From the NCBI GenBank assembly GCA_000934455.1, contig KN883492.1, positions 72,917-104,828 of the forward strand: a stretch of 31,912 nucleotides of DNA, read 5' to 3'. Made by a program: the position numbers and the translations under genes. This DNA is from Apostichopus parvimensis (Eukaryota > Echinodermata > Holothuroidea > Aspidochirotida > Stichopodidae). Under the pieces are notes generated by a model. It had not been told where the DNA came from. It searched no databases and was given only the letters and a program-made list of their open reading frames with translations. Position 1 is the stretch's first letter. Each line of letters opens with the position of its first letter. This document shows positions 1-12,260 of this stretch, in pieces.

Positions 1-84
1 TTATTCTTGTTTACAATCTGTTTTACATGATATGTGAGGTCTTCCGTTGAAACTAGTTTACAAGTCGAAATGGAGCAGTGGTGG

Positions 85-463
85 AGCGCCGTGAACGGCT
101 CAATATGACTTGCCTACGCAGCTAGCATATAAAAGTGTAATTGCACAGAGACAATATGAAAGTTTAGGTTGCAACGTCTAGTCATGTGGGTACCAGTGAG
201 GGCGCATGTGAGCGCCATGCCAGGCTCAGAATAGGTTGCCTACGCAGCTTGCCTCTGAAACTGCAAATACACAGATATTATATGAAACCTTAATTTGTGA
301 CGTCCAGTCATGTAGGTTTCGTTCACTTGGCAAGTAGAGCGCCATGCCAGGCTCAGAATAGGTTGCCTACGCAGCTTGCCTCTGAAACTGCAAATACACA
401 GATATTATATGAAACCTTAATTTGTGACGTCCAGTCATGTAGGTTTCGTTCACTTGGCAAGTA
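85..463. repeat. Three tandem units of a 126-127 bp repeat
   Basis: Three head-to-tail units start at 85, 211 and 338, each opening with AGCGCC. Units 2 and 3 look identical over nearly their whole length, including the stretches CCAGGCTCAGAATAGG and GTAGGTTTCGTTCACTTGG. Unit 1 is clearly diverged but co-linear, keeping TGCCTACGCAGC, the CAATATGAAA region and GTCATGTGGGT. The high identity of units 2 and 3 points to a recent duplication on top of an older one. The left flank (1-84) shows no further unit. The array may belong to a longer satellite or to the end of a transposable element. Confidence 0.9.
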
Positions 464-1079
464 ATGCCAATATTGTAGCGAGCACGCGCACTACAATAAT
501 GCTAAAAACATACGTTACGTAACCGTTGTGCCGCCTGGCTCTAAAAAATAGTTCGTTGCCTCCACGGAGCTCAGTGGACGTTTAACTAAAACAAACGAGG
601 GGAAATCGCACGACTTGTAAACACGTAGTTTTTTTGCTACAGTATTTTCAAACCCTAATCTTGAAGTGATGTTGCAAGCAGGCATTGATAGTGCTTTGGA
701 TAAACGTCGGAACGCTTTCTCAAGTACAACATAAAAAACAGGGCAAAAAAATCATTCCTTGGAATGCAAGTTCTACACAAGAAATCACGGAAATGAAAAA
801 TGGAATCGAATCAATCGAGGAATTCTGTATTACAGCAGTAAATTAACTAAATGTATTCAATGAAACAGACAATATTACTCGTCGTGATTCCTATTATGTT
901 GATGAGGAAATCATTGTTAGTTTCATTTATGATATTTGTAGGCCTAATTTAATTGATAATTCACTACTCCAACTTCTCAGTAGTAGTCTTGACTGAGACC
1001 AGGGTTAATAATAAAACTTCAGTTAGTATTTAAAATAACAAATTATAATTTCATACATTTTGGCAGTGAGGATTACATA
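464..1079. other. No gene recognised; AT-rich sequence
   Basis: No long open frame and no domain-like translation was seen. The stretch lies between the 126-bp tandem repeat and the LINE fragment. Its right part could be an unrecognisable portion of that LINE. Confidence 0.5.
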
Positions 1080-2010
1080 GGTGGTGGTGATGGTTTCTAT
1101 GTACATAGTTGTATCCATTTTAAGAAACGATCAGACATTGTATCAGACTTCAACCAGTTTGAGTCATTATATATTGAAATCACGTACCCTGATCACAGTA
1201 TAGTCAGTGTCAGTGTCATTTACAAATCGCCTGGTGGTCCTATATATCTGCATTCAGCAAGGATTTTACTCCTCTTTGGAATTCGACGCAAATCGATCCA
1301 AGAAAACTTGCTTTATTTAAGATGACTTCAATATTTATCTACTCAACTATACGGATGTGACAGCAATGTTTCTGGATTACTGTGTACAGCTGTTCGTTGA
1401 TGCCATATATATATCATAGCCTACAATAATTTATGATACTCTGCTACGCTAATTGATATCATATTGTGTAAGGATGAAAGTTGAAATAATATTTTAGGTA
1501 TATTAATTTCTGTCGTCACTGATCATCTTCCTGTATACTATAATGTTATCAATTACAACGCACAATCCAGAGCTTACAATGAATTAAATATTACCAAACG
1601 TGATTCTCCTGCTCATAAGATGCTCAGCTTTATTAATGAGGTACGTAATGTTAATTTAGACGAATTATATGACTTAACAGTTATTAATGACGCTTATAAT
1701 TAATTCATTGATGCCATTAATGATTTCTGTGGCAATAATTATCCACTGAATTGTCACACAATTAAGAGTTCTCAGAAAGTTGCTCCAAGAATTACTTCCG
1801 GTATTCTTTGTCCTATAGCTAGAAAAGAAGAAGAAAAAAATACGTACTACAAATCATTACTTCACAACCGCACTCCTTCAACAAGCCTAAAAATTCAGTA
1901 CAAAACAAGCTGGCAGCCAGTATTCGTGTAGCGAAGAAATCTAAGTTTACAAAACTTTTCTGTGCATATATGACTGACCTAAAGAAAACACGGGAAGTTA
2001 TTTACCTTTT
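1080..2010 (+). pseudogene. Degenerate non-LTR (LINE) retrotransposon fragment, endonuclease to pre-RT linker
   Basis: Pieces of translation in shifting plus-strand frames follow the usual order of a CR1/L2/Rex-like LINE ORF2. First is GFYVHSCIHFKKRSDIV (from about 1092). An endonuclease-like core follows, FESLYIEITYPDHSIV then VIYKSPGGPI. Next are SATLIDIILCKDES (about 1440) and GILISVVTDHLPVYYNV (about 1500-1550), which resemble the end of the AP-endonuclease domain with its S/T-D-H motif. Last comes a basic linker, about 1750-2010, ending in KKSKFTKLFCAYMTDLKKTREVI, which resembles the region just before the RT. The frame is interrupted by many stops and shifts and no RT motif follows. It is a dead fragment. 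The family name is inferred from motif order only. Confidence 0.75.
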
Positions 2011-5000
2011 TACATGTAATGATATTGGCATTGAAAATGAACTTTAGGTACCTTTTTTTGTTTGCAATGATTACATTTCTTATATTGATCAAACTTTTGC
2101 TGACAAGATAATATATGTATAACAATAAACGAATAACGGAAACTGACCGGGAGAGTTGAACAATGGAAAATAGCAAAGAAATTTGTAGTGAGAGCTGGAT
2201 TCGGACCAGAGGTCACTATTTTCTAAGATTTCATTTTGTGATATTCCTCTTCCATCCTATCTTAGTGCTTCCAATCCTAATTCATGTTTCATCACCTCTA
2301 CCGACAATATATATAGCTGTCAAACATAGTAACAGTGTTAATTTTCGGAAATATATTGAATAATATGCAATTGATCATTAAACACATCACACATCAGTGG
2401 CGACAGGCAACTAACTTGACTATTTTGCCCACATATCAATAGCATAGTGCTCAATGACTTATGTTATCACCTACGTTAATAATAAGTGGACTGTCCATAC
2501 CTATTCGGCATGTCAGCACTACAGGCATTTTAGGAATGTCTCTCATCAAACAAGACCATTGCCACTTTTTTGCAGTGCCCGAAACAATGTCAGCATATTG
2601 CCCGACTTTCCACTGAAATATGTTTTTGCTGGGAAGAGTTGGGGGGTTGGGGGGGGGGATTCCTACGTCTATGACGATATGTATATTGTCCTATGGCTAC
2701 AACTCTAGAAACGTTTATAAATTCACACAAAGTTTCGTTTTTTCCTGTCACCATGGTCACTATGTAATCGTGTAGCATTGCATTATGGGATCTAAGTTAT
2801 CTGGAATAGGGAACACTTAGTATCATCCAATTAACACCTATGAGTAAATGACAATAAACAGGGAGTTAGTGCTCGACAGCAGCATGAAGCATGGTAACAC
2901 TATGGTATGTATTTATGTGTGAGTGCATGTTAGAACACCAAATACCTAAATTACTTTCGTTACTCCTACATTAATATCAATGTAGGTCGCATCATACCAA
3001 TAAACATATCAGTTTCTTTTGGTTTAGGGCATTATAAATGACATAATCAACTCTATAGACAAGTTATTATTCAACAATTGAAAGGACGTAGGATTTGCAT
3101 AGGTCACAACAATAATGGCTGCGCATGTAGGCGCATTATAGTCCTTACAAACGACTAAATATTTTCTACATTCTAGATGCTTTCTGAAATCACAGACGAT
3201 CTGAATGATAAATTTAACAGTGCACTAACCAGTAGGCTGATATTTATACATTCACAACGTATATAAATACAAGGTATGAACGAACAGTCAATCAATAGGT
3301 TCTTGATGAGACTATAGTGCAAAGGTTAAATATGAACTTTACTTGTCTAGAAATTAATATAATCAATTTTATCCTTTTAGCTCTCTACTATAAATGTTTG
3401 ACAGATTAGAGTGTCTTTATGAATGATATAAATGCTTTCAAACTTAGATGTTGTAAATAATTTTCAAACTTAGAGAAACTCTGGGTACATTTTCTCCAGG
3501 TAACAGACCCAACTTCTTCTCACACCTTTAACTTCTTTCACCAGATATTACACAGACAAGCAATAACGTAGGCTACTGTTAACACTTAAAGGGAGAATAA
3601 TACACAGACTGGTAAATTAAATACTGGATTCCTTGTAATGGAACCACAAAGGGGGAGGGGGTGGCAGGGGTAGTGGACAACCAATTCCTGTCTCCCATGG
3701 AATTCTCAAGTTACCCTATATCAAACAAGGTAAATAATATATTGTAGTAGAGCATGCCACCACACATGTACCAGGGTATCATCTTCATTACAGCTAGGTC
3801 TATGATCTTCATTGAGTTCTGTGAACATATATAACTATGTAGGGATCAACGATAAAGGAATGCGGGAATGTAAAGGAATGAAGGATGGGTATATCATACG
3901 CAAAACTCACACTTATACGCAAATCTAGGGAGTATTTTAATGTGAATGTTTTTGCATTGGTATTTCACATAAATATAGAAGGGTTTCTTACTGTCAATTC
4001 CACAGCTATAGACATTTGATATTTCATATTTAAGATGGATGGCTATGATTCCATACATAGAACTCTAATAGTAAATTCATTCGACATTTTACAAACACAT
4101 TGTTTAACTTACAACGTGTAAAATAGACAATGAAACCGACGTCAATCATTTTACAAATGGTTTGAATTTTTCCGGCTAAGGAAATGACCGTGCAAGGAGT
4201 ATATCTAATAAATATATAAAAAGATGATTGAATTACCATTTATTACATCCTTCCGCCAGTTCAACCGGCAGTGCATGGTTGACAGTATTGAACTCACATT
4301 ATGATGATATTGTGTACGTTATGATATATCGCGTGAGTATTCTATAACTGTTCAAGGACAAACTCTGTTCCAGGTTTGCGCTCTTCACTAAACTACATGA
4401 TGCATTATGACATAGACAATGTAGCATGACTTCAACTATAAAGCTGTGTGCTGAAAGCCATAGTGATTATTACATACCACGGAACCGTTTTTTACTTTGG
4501 TTTATGAGAACATTGGATCAGGCGAATTGAAGTGTACGTACAAACTAAGTTACTTATAACTTCATGTATAGGCCCAGTCATAATTAAATATCAGCTCAAC
4601 CCAATCAGCGCAACGTTGTGCAAACTATATGTTTGTCTATATGTAGGCCATAGAATTAAGCTAGTTATAGTAGTACTTTATTTACCTTTCTATCGTTACA
4701 GACCAGTCAAGTAGGCTACAACTTATTTGGTTTTATTTTAGAGTAATAACATTGCGTCAAAGTTGTTAACATTACGGCTTGTCCATTTACTCAGACACAT
4801 AACTTTTTTCACAATTCGTAACTGCCATAAGTAGGCCTATATCAATTGTTAGGAATGTTTGTAATAATAAAAGTAGCTACTTGCGATCTCAATTTTGAAT
4901 GGGTGTCATTTTGTTCAAAAACATTTATTGATTGTTACCTTATGGTGGCGTTGGAAATTGCTTGTCAATTAGGTTCCTTTTGCCATTCTTAAGTTCGACC

Positions 5001-8000
5001 TCTTTCTAGCAGAGCGGCAGAGAGGGAACTTTCTTGTAATTTTACTGCTGAGAGGGAGCAAATAATGAAGATACGACGTCGTATTTATAGTGGTTATGGA
5101 CACTTCAATACTGTTTGAAAATAAATAAAGTATATGTATTCTTAAATAGAACATAATCTGAGGAAGTATAGCATATTGCAATGAGAAGGTAGAATGCATT
5201 TGAAGTCCACTTAGTACTGGTTCTTATCAATATTAGTATGCGTGTGTTTGCCTAATATCCTTAGTGCATAAGCTTTGTACAATATCGTGAAGCATATAGC
5301 GTATATACATGAAATAGTTACGTGATCTAACACTGTACTTAGTAATCCGTACTTATACGTCTTTTCTAGGGTGTTGTCCGTTCACCCGAGTTCCGTGATT
5401 GCGCACTAGAGAAACCGTTGCGGAATAAGGAAGTGTTTGTAGAAAGTACTATTGTAGCATATAGGCTGAGGCTGTATGCATACAATGTAACGTAATGGGT
5501 ATTTACGAAAAGAAAAGAGAATCTAGTGGCAAATTAAACGTTGTTTTACACAATATGTTGTACAACCGTAAAAACTTGAACAGAAATTTGAAATTAGGGA
5601 TGATAGTAAACTGGTTCTGCTGAAAATTATAGATGTCACATGTAAATATGCACACCGACTTGAGAAGTTCCATCTTTGGTGGAGAACAATATTGAGCGGT
5701 TGTATGGCTAATGGAGATGCAAACACTGCTTTCCTGAGCTTAAAGTTTATGACAGCTATTTGTGCTCGAATAATATACTCATATCAAATACAAAACATGA
5801 ACAGGTATCTCTTTTGCAACAAAGGTTTGGCATTGTGTTCTTTTGGAAGAGATCTGCACCATTTACGTATTACTATTCCTATATTCAGGAGGCTAAAGTG
5901 TATTGTCAAACACAATTGCTGTAGATTGTTTGCATCTTTAGGTTAAAAACCACATCCTCATAGTACTTGAAGATGTGGAGATACACATTCTCAATATTTG
6001 GTGATGTTTGATGCTGACATATGTCAACAGTTAAATTAGTAATGTCATTGTTGCAGGAAGAATGTCTTTATTCCCTATAAACTGTACATATCATTTGTCC
6101 TCAATAATGTTTTTTATAAACTGTTGCCTAGTGATGAAATGCTAAATGCCAAACAAAATATGAGAACAAATGTATCGCACATCGTGACATCTGAAGTGTA
6201 AATCAACAAACGTTTGAAGATATGCTGAGATGGTAACACATATAACCTTCTACACGTGATCGACCATTTTTTTGTAGTAGGGAACTGATTTCCTGCCCAA
6301 AATACTTTACATTCTAAGAACCATATCTAGAGTTAGGAATGTTATTGAGATGGCATTCTCCACTAAGAGTGTACAATATTTTACTTTTCCATGTTAGCAT
6401 CGCATGTTATCATTGCAACCGGAATACGTCTAGCTATATCAAAGAAAAAATCACTATTTAGGTATGCCCTTATCACAAATGGCTAGAGCTATGAGGTAGA
6501 CGTAATTTCAAACACTTCTATCATCCAACCACCCCTCCCCTCCCCCAACAAAAAAAGAAGCCGAATACCAAAAAGGAATTTCTGACAGATATTTCTGTCC
6601 TTTAAAATCTCTATGAGAAAACAAATAGTATCAAAGTGTTACATTTTCGAGGGATTCACTCCCAGGACCCTCCTCTCTTGCTGGTCTCTGCACTCCCACC
6701 CAATCCATCCGATCAGATATAAAGCAAAGAAAACCTTCTTCCTTATCCAACACTCAACAACAGCCATGGTTAGCTGAATCAAGTTCAAATGTGCATATTG
6801 GTGTAAGGTTTTATTTGTACCAGTGGAATAGTGGTTCAAAATGCTATATGTAAGGGTACACACATTAGGCTAAACCTACAATGTTATTTATCGAAGTTGA
6901 AAATAAAATCCTCAACTCCTACAATGCCATGTAGTAGCAACTATAATGGATCATTATTAGGCCCCTAGCATAACGTTAGTTCTACCTAGACAAAAAAGGG
7001 GAATGCCGGGTAATTTGGGTTCTAGATTTAGCAGAAGCTTCCAACTTTACCTTGGTATCATACCGGTGTATAATGTCTCTAATCAATGTAAACCTCAGAT
7101 AATGCAATAATTTGCTAAATGGTTGTCTAATTCTATCGTCTAACTATATCGTAATACAGGTATATGTCTATCCTAGTTGTATATCACTATATGATTTGTG
7201 TGCAAGTTAGGCCTAAAATAAACCGTAGTGAACATTTGTACTTGGAGTAATATGAGCAGTAAACATAATTATGAACTATGGATTACTTTCACTTAAACCT
7301 TTAGTCCTCCTGTTGGTGCGTCAGTTTTGTATTTTGGTATTATTAAGCGAATGTTGTAATCACATTTATCGAATTTATCAAACTGACAAACTTTATATTT
7401 CGATACGATTTGTGAACTTAGTTGCTTTTGAAGACAAGCGCTCCTCATGTCTGTTCACAGTATTTGTATAGAAAAGCAAAGACAACACGATGTTTTCTTT
7501 TATGTTTGAAGGCAATACAAATCGTTCAAAACAGTGTTTAACCTCTTAATGCTTTCAAAGGAGATCATATCACCGACTGTATGGAACACCAAACAGGACA
7601 GAAATTATGTGAACATTTAAATGTGGTTTAGGCCACGGATATATTGTATTCAAGCATCAAAAGTACTTTAATGGAAGATTTCAGCGGTCTGTTACACTTA
7701 TAACTTACATACTTATGTAAGGTACTAATTGAGAGAACAAAAATTATGAAAAATGTCTTTATTTTTTATTTTATTTTTAAAACAAATGTTTAAAACCTTC
7801 TCTCATTTTAACAAATTATGGCTGCTATGAATGAGCATCAGGAAAGGGGCAAATTAGATAGGAGGAAAATAAATAACTCCGTTACACCGCGTATTTCTTT
7901 TGTACCATTAAAATAATATTTCTTAAATAGAAGATTCCATGAGCTTCTGCAGTTGTTTGCTACACTTGTTTTAACGATAGCCTACAGCAATCCTAACACA

Positions 8001-9530
8001 GTCCTACCAACATCTAATTTTCTACTTTCACTAATATACATAGGCATATGAAGTGTTATGCTAGACCAATTCGAATCACATACCTCCTTTTCCTCGTAGA
8101 ATAAATAGAAGTCTAATACACACGCAGCAATAGCAAAATATTCTCTTCCTAAGGTAAGTAAATACCAAAACTGTCATTATGAAGCGCGAAATGAAATAAC
8201 GCGGATGCTATAACACAAATATTGTTAAACTTTCTTTGAAATTCAACCACCTCCATCCCAAACCCAAGCCCATTCTACCTTTAGATTTAACTCTCACCTT
8301 TTCCATGAGTCTCCCTTGCAAAAAAAGTAAAACAAATCAATTGTACTTCAATTGATGGAATCTCATCTGTCAAATTTTTCGCATATCTGTTTTTCCATAT
8401 CTGTCACTATATTTTCCGATCGACTCGATTTTACCTGATGATATCCGGGGAAGTTTTGGTAACATAGCTTAACGTGTACTTAGGTGTGTTTTACTGACAA
8501 GTCACAGCTTTGCAACTGCAAGATATTGTGTGTAATGCTGTAATTACTAGAAACCAGTTCAATGCCTTTTATGTTGGTTGCGTACATACAGAGGCCAGGG
8601 TGACAAACTTCCATCGGCTGATCGAACACAATCACGAACACAATCACAACACAAAAGTAACTCGTTATAATATTAACAACTTTGATATTGTTAAATGCCA
8701 TAAGAACTACGTTTGGTTGTAAACCAACGTATGTTGACGTTTTTTTTAAAATTATTTCAAGATTGTCTGTATTTCTATCGGTTTACAGATTCCATCGGCT
8801 ATGCGAGAAGTGTTGATCACCCAGTCGGTCTTATATATAATATCTAACTGGTAAGTAAAACAGTCAATTCTATAGTAGAAAGTGTATTTAGTAAAAAAAA
8901 ACACATTGAAACGTTATCTTTTCTGTTTGTTGTTCTGTTATGATGTGTCTTATGATGTGGTTTTTGCCCATATCTACTGGATCCTGCGATTAAATACTTT
9001 CAATTAGCAGCCTACTTTTTCTCTGAATTTATTCAGTTATCTTTCCAGCAACGCAAAATTCGTTGGCTTTCCACGAAAATCTATGTCAGAGAGGAAATCT
9101 TAAAAAGAAAAACACATGCCGTTTGCCAATAGAGAATATACCCAAAACACAAAATTGTTACAGTTTTCTTTATCCATCTTGGTCAAAGGAAAGTGATTGT
9201 TATGGAACTAAAAGTCTCCTTTTTTTATGCTATGCTGCTCGCCAACTTATTTACGTTAACATTGCCAAAAATAATTAATAAAGGAAACAAAAATTGGCTT
9301 CTACTCCTCAGTCTAAGAATATGTATGTGGTGACGACCGCTCAATTCAAATTTTATCTTTATGTGTATATACATTAGGTAGTTTAGTAAAGTAACAAATA
9401 GTTTATTACTTGTTAACTTATATGTTTGTTGCACAGATTGCAAGGGAGTAGCTGTTGCTTGTCGCTGAAACTACCACAGAGATATTACATTGAGCATTCT
9501 TACACTCTGAACACATACAACTACGCAGAA
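2011..9530. other. Long AT-rich stretch with no convincing gene
   Basis: All open frames here are short (under about 90 codons), are of low-complexity AT-driven composition, and have no recognisable domain. No paired splice sites link them into a plausible protein. Local features are a G-rich run at 2641-2658, pyrimidine/A-rich tracts near 6525-6560, and scattered TAGGCCTA-like words (for example near 942, 4833 and 7209). I saw no tRNA-like A/B boxes. Diverged transposon sequence is likely but not assignable by eye. Confidence 0.5.
2641..2658 (+). repeat. G-rich homopolymer run
   Basis: GGGGGG, TT, then a run of ten G. This is simple low-complexity sequence and possibly prone to assembly error. 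Confidence 0.8.
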
Positions 9531-9552
9531 CACACACACACACACACACACA
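9531..9552. repeat. CA dinucleotide microsatellite
   Basis: A perfect run of about eleven CA units, followed by the short AAATAAATAAGTAA tract. It is an ordinary simple-sequence repeat. Confidence 0.95.
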
Positions 9553-9727
9553 AATAAATAAGTAACGAGCGCTTTTGTCTGAGCTAGCAAAAAGCATGTC
9601 GAATTAGCCCACTTATTTGTCGATTTATTTAAAAATATGTAAGGAACAAAAACGATAAAAAATGATTTACATGTATGCGTATAAATACTTCACAAAGCAG
9701 TGTGTAGGCATGCCATACACTTCCAGA

Positions 9728-9896
9728 ATGTGTGTAAGCAACCCAAATACAATGAATATAGGGATATGTTGAGGCACAATGGAAAACATGTGTTAGTCAC
9801 CCAGATACACTAGTATGTGTTGAGGCACAAGGGCAAACATGTGTTAGCCACTCAGATACACTGAGTATACGGATGTGTTGAGGCACACGGGCAAAC
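9728..9896. repeat. Minisatellite, three units of 51-60 bp
   Basis: Units start at 9728, 9788 and 9839. Each runs ATGTGT(T/G)..., then CAGATACACT or CAAATACAAT, then ATGTGTTGAGGCACA, then GGCAAAC or GGAAAAC. Units 2 and 3 are close. Unit 2 lacks the GAGTATACGG segment found in unit 3, and unit 1 is the most diverged. Each unit ends with the TGTTGAGGCACA box, so a possible inner half-repeat exists. Confidence 0.85.
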
Positions 9897-10307
9897 AGTG
9901 CTCAACGTCGTCTGGTACTAGATAACATCTTAAATTAATACCTGTTTTGCTCGAACGATGTGCTTGAGAGGTACCCGACAGATATGTTTTTTACCATATT
10001 GTATTTTATTCTAATCAAATTTCAGTAGTAACACGACAAGATTTACACAACGAAGTTATATGTCGCTATTACATGCAGATGGTGTCATTACGTTTCTTAA
10101 ACTCTACTTGAAACGTATTCGTCTGCTTGTTTGTTGAACCCCAGCAGAATATTCCAGGGAATGTTTGTAGGTTTGATGTGACTTCAAGGGACGCGAAAAA
10201 GAAAGTTCAATTGTATTGTCACATATCTTATGAAACCAAAAATTGAACAATTAATTAGCAGGGTGAACACAAAAAAAAGACTCCACTACCAATAGTCTTG
10301 TCATGAG
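9897..10307. other. No gene recognised; left flank of the DIRS block
   Basis: AT-rich sequence with no coding signal. Base composition changes sharply to GC-rich at about 10310, which I take as the approximate left edge of the retrotransposon block. No clean terminal repeat or target duplication could be seen at this edge. Confidence 0.5.
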
Positions 10308-11420
10308 ATGTATTGCCCACAAAAAAAAAATGCGTCCACAGACCACCGAACCACAGACCACCGGTCCGGAAACAAAACCGAGCCGTCCGTTTCCGGACAG
10401 AGACCCCCCCCCCCGACCTACAATTGGCTAAGGACTGAGGTATACACCAGTCAACTCTACCGATCCGACCATTTACCAGGAGCAGATCCCCTCGTTCAAG
10501 GGATTATTCACCTTTCCCGAACGACTCCGCCCAGGACTCAATTAATAGCTACCGACGCTGCAGCGGCGACGGGCCGTCCAGGAATAGAGATTCCTCAGAG
10601 GCCAGCACGTCCAGCAACTTCAGGGAGACCGATAGTGGCTACTGCGATATTTCAACCGTTAGTAGAGTAGTTGGCTACCACCGAGAAACCATCTCTGACC
10701 GGTCCTGCAGACGCAACACGTCCAAACCCGGTCAAATCACAATTAGCACCGAAGCGGGAACGAGGCCGCCTGCAACCGGTCCCTAAAGCTCAGAAACCCA
10801 AGAGTTGGATGCCCTGGAGCTGAAAGCCTTAGAGAGGTGGTACGAGGCCGGAGACGGAGCCTCCTTTCTAGGTTACTACGACTCACAGCCTGTGGAGGCG
10901 GAGGAAGATGAGGATGTGAAAGTGGACGCTAAAGGAATTGATCCGCCGAAGGACCTCGTAACCAAGGCCGTGGAGATCTTCTCCAAGAGGTTGGGTTTCG
11001 AACCTACACTCGCACCCAAACCTCAACTCTCATGCTAGCAGCAGAGTTGCTCATGATACACCATCAGCAGCTTCCGGATGACAAACAACAGGTCCCCGAC
11101 CGAGAAGCATTCCAAATCCTGAAGCTGTTGGGTCCACCAGCGAGACTGATAATAGATCAATTCGCCAGGATTCTTGCCGCGATGAGATGACGTGAAGGAG
11201 AGACCAGAGACAGACTGATCCACCTCCCGATGACAGGTGAAGACCATGTTCACAGGCCGGTTTACCGAAGCGGTATAGGACAATTTCATAAGAAGGGATA
11301 CACTTACTAAGTCGAAATTCTCAAAACTGAGCCCTCAGAGACCTCAAACTCGCAGACCGGCGTCGACGAGACCGTCCACTGGCCCCAGACCATCGAGAGG
11401 TCGCGGCATTCTGCTCAGGA
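10308..11420 (+). pseudogene. DIRS gag-like ORF, frameshifted
   Basis: Open pieces in several frames form a gag-like protein. There is a serine/proline/arginine-rich N-terminal part (10308-10670), then an acidic segment LDALELKALERWYEAGDG (10808 onward, open to 11038). A helical segment follows with AFQILKLLGPPARLIIDQFARILAAMR (about 11110-11190), resembling the conserved LLG...R..R..IL core of DIRS gag. A basic tail with MFTGRFTEAV and QRPQTRRPASTRPSTGPRPSRGRG follows (about 11240-11420). Frames change between these parts and stops interrupt them, so the gene is dead. A homopolymer A run (10320-10330) and C run (10404-10414) near the start may be sites of frame change. Assignment rests on position in the element and weak gag resemblance. 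Confidence 0.6.
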
Positions 11421-11830
11421 CCTCTCAAATGCCAGGAAAGAGAACCAGGTAGCAAAATCCTTCTCCAGGGGAACAACCAACCCGACGGAGTGGTACTTGG
11501 AACACCAGACGTGCTCACGGCTCTTCATAATTCTCGTACGCCTGAGCCTCTTCGCGTCGAGCGAGAATGCCTAACTCCCCACATTCTGCTTCAGAATATT
11601 GTACCCGCAATCATGATCAGCAGACGCGATGTCGTTATCTTGAGTCGGGATGCAGGCTGACGCTTTCCCTCCTCTCCTCGACCTTCTGTGCTACGTGCCA
11701 CGCTCCCTACCAGATTCGATACACTTACTGTCTCAAGCCAAGAGGTTAATCTGTCACCATAACATCCGGTACCTCGACCTGACTGCCTGGCCCTTATCGA
11801 GTCTGATCTCAGTGCGCAAGGGTTTCGAAA
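11420..11830 (+). pseudogene. DIRS RNase H tail and connector remnant
   Basis: The frame around 11420-11560 reads RENQVAKSFSRGTTNPTEWYLEHQTC. It parallels RENLTADALSR...LTEWSL in relic 2 and the usual end of the DIRS RNase H domain (A-D-x-L-S-R). Then MQADAFPPLLDLLCYVPRSLPDSIHLLSQ (from 11650) and LDLTAWPLSS match the connector that lies between RNase H and recombinase in DIRS polyproteins. The catalytic part of RNase H and all of RT are absent. Confidence 0.7.
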
Positions 11831-12170
11831 GAAATTGCCGATATGGCAGCGGCTGTCAGTATACCTGGCACTATCAGGACTTATTCTTCATGACTTGCTA
11901 CTTCTTCAGAAGGTGTAAGAACATCCTGGTTGACCCATATTCAGCGTCTGTGAACCAAATAACGGAGTTCCTCATGTAACTCTTCCGCCAAAGCAAACAA
12001 ACCTATACGGTCAATAGCTATCGTTCAAAAATTGCTGCGATTCACACAGAATACCCTTCACGGTTCAATTTAGGCCCTAAAGATGTATATAATTGTTGCA
12101 GTCATCCGGGGGATGGCTAATCGGAGGCCCGTGACCCGGAAACTCCCATGGAGCATGAACAGTGTACTCA
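11830..12170 (+). pseudogene. DIRS tyrosine recombinase, N-terminal domain only
   Basis: Frame pieces read SAQGFSKEIADMAAAV, RRPSTIRTYSSRL and FRRCKNILVDPYSASVNQITEFLM, then TVNSYRSKIAAIH and PVTRKLPWSMNSVLSDLL. This is the SAM-like core-binding domain of a DIRS recombinase. The catalytic domain with the R-H-R-Y residues should follow but does not. Several frameshifts are present. Confidence 0.75.
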
Positions 12171-12260
12171 GTGATTTACTTCACTCCTCTCTTACCTGTC
12201 TTCTACTACACTAACGCACTTTCCTAGTTTACCAAGACGCCACTGGTATCATTTTAGCAC

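Larger units (their letters stand above)
10308..12260 (+). mobile_element. DIRS-like retrotransposon relic 1, internally deleted
   Basis: A GC-rich block whose translated pieces appear in the order gag-like, RNase H tail, connector, N-terminal tyrosine recombinase. This is the normal gene order of DIRS elements minus the RT. The RT is entirely missing: gag-like sequence runs directly into the RNase H tail near 11420. The catalytic half of the recombinase is also missing after about 12170, where non-coding pyrimidine-rich sequence takes over. The element cannot be autonomous. It shares orientation with relic 2 downstream, but the recombinase segments differ clearly, so they are different copies or subfamilies. 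Confidence 0.75.

Noticed and set aside
2454-2708. 84-codon open frame ending in a Gly run
   Set aside because: The Gly tail comes from the poly-G tract. No conserved feature.
5692-5946. 84-codon plus-strand open frame with several Cys
   Set aside because: No domain, no supporting exons and length near background for this composition.
6639-6863. 74-codon minus-strand open frame
   Set aside because: Short, unsupported, and without splice or domain evidence.
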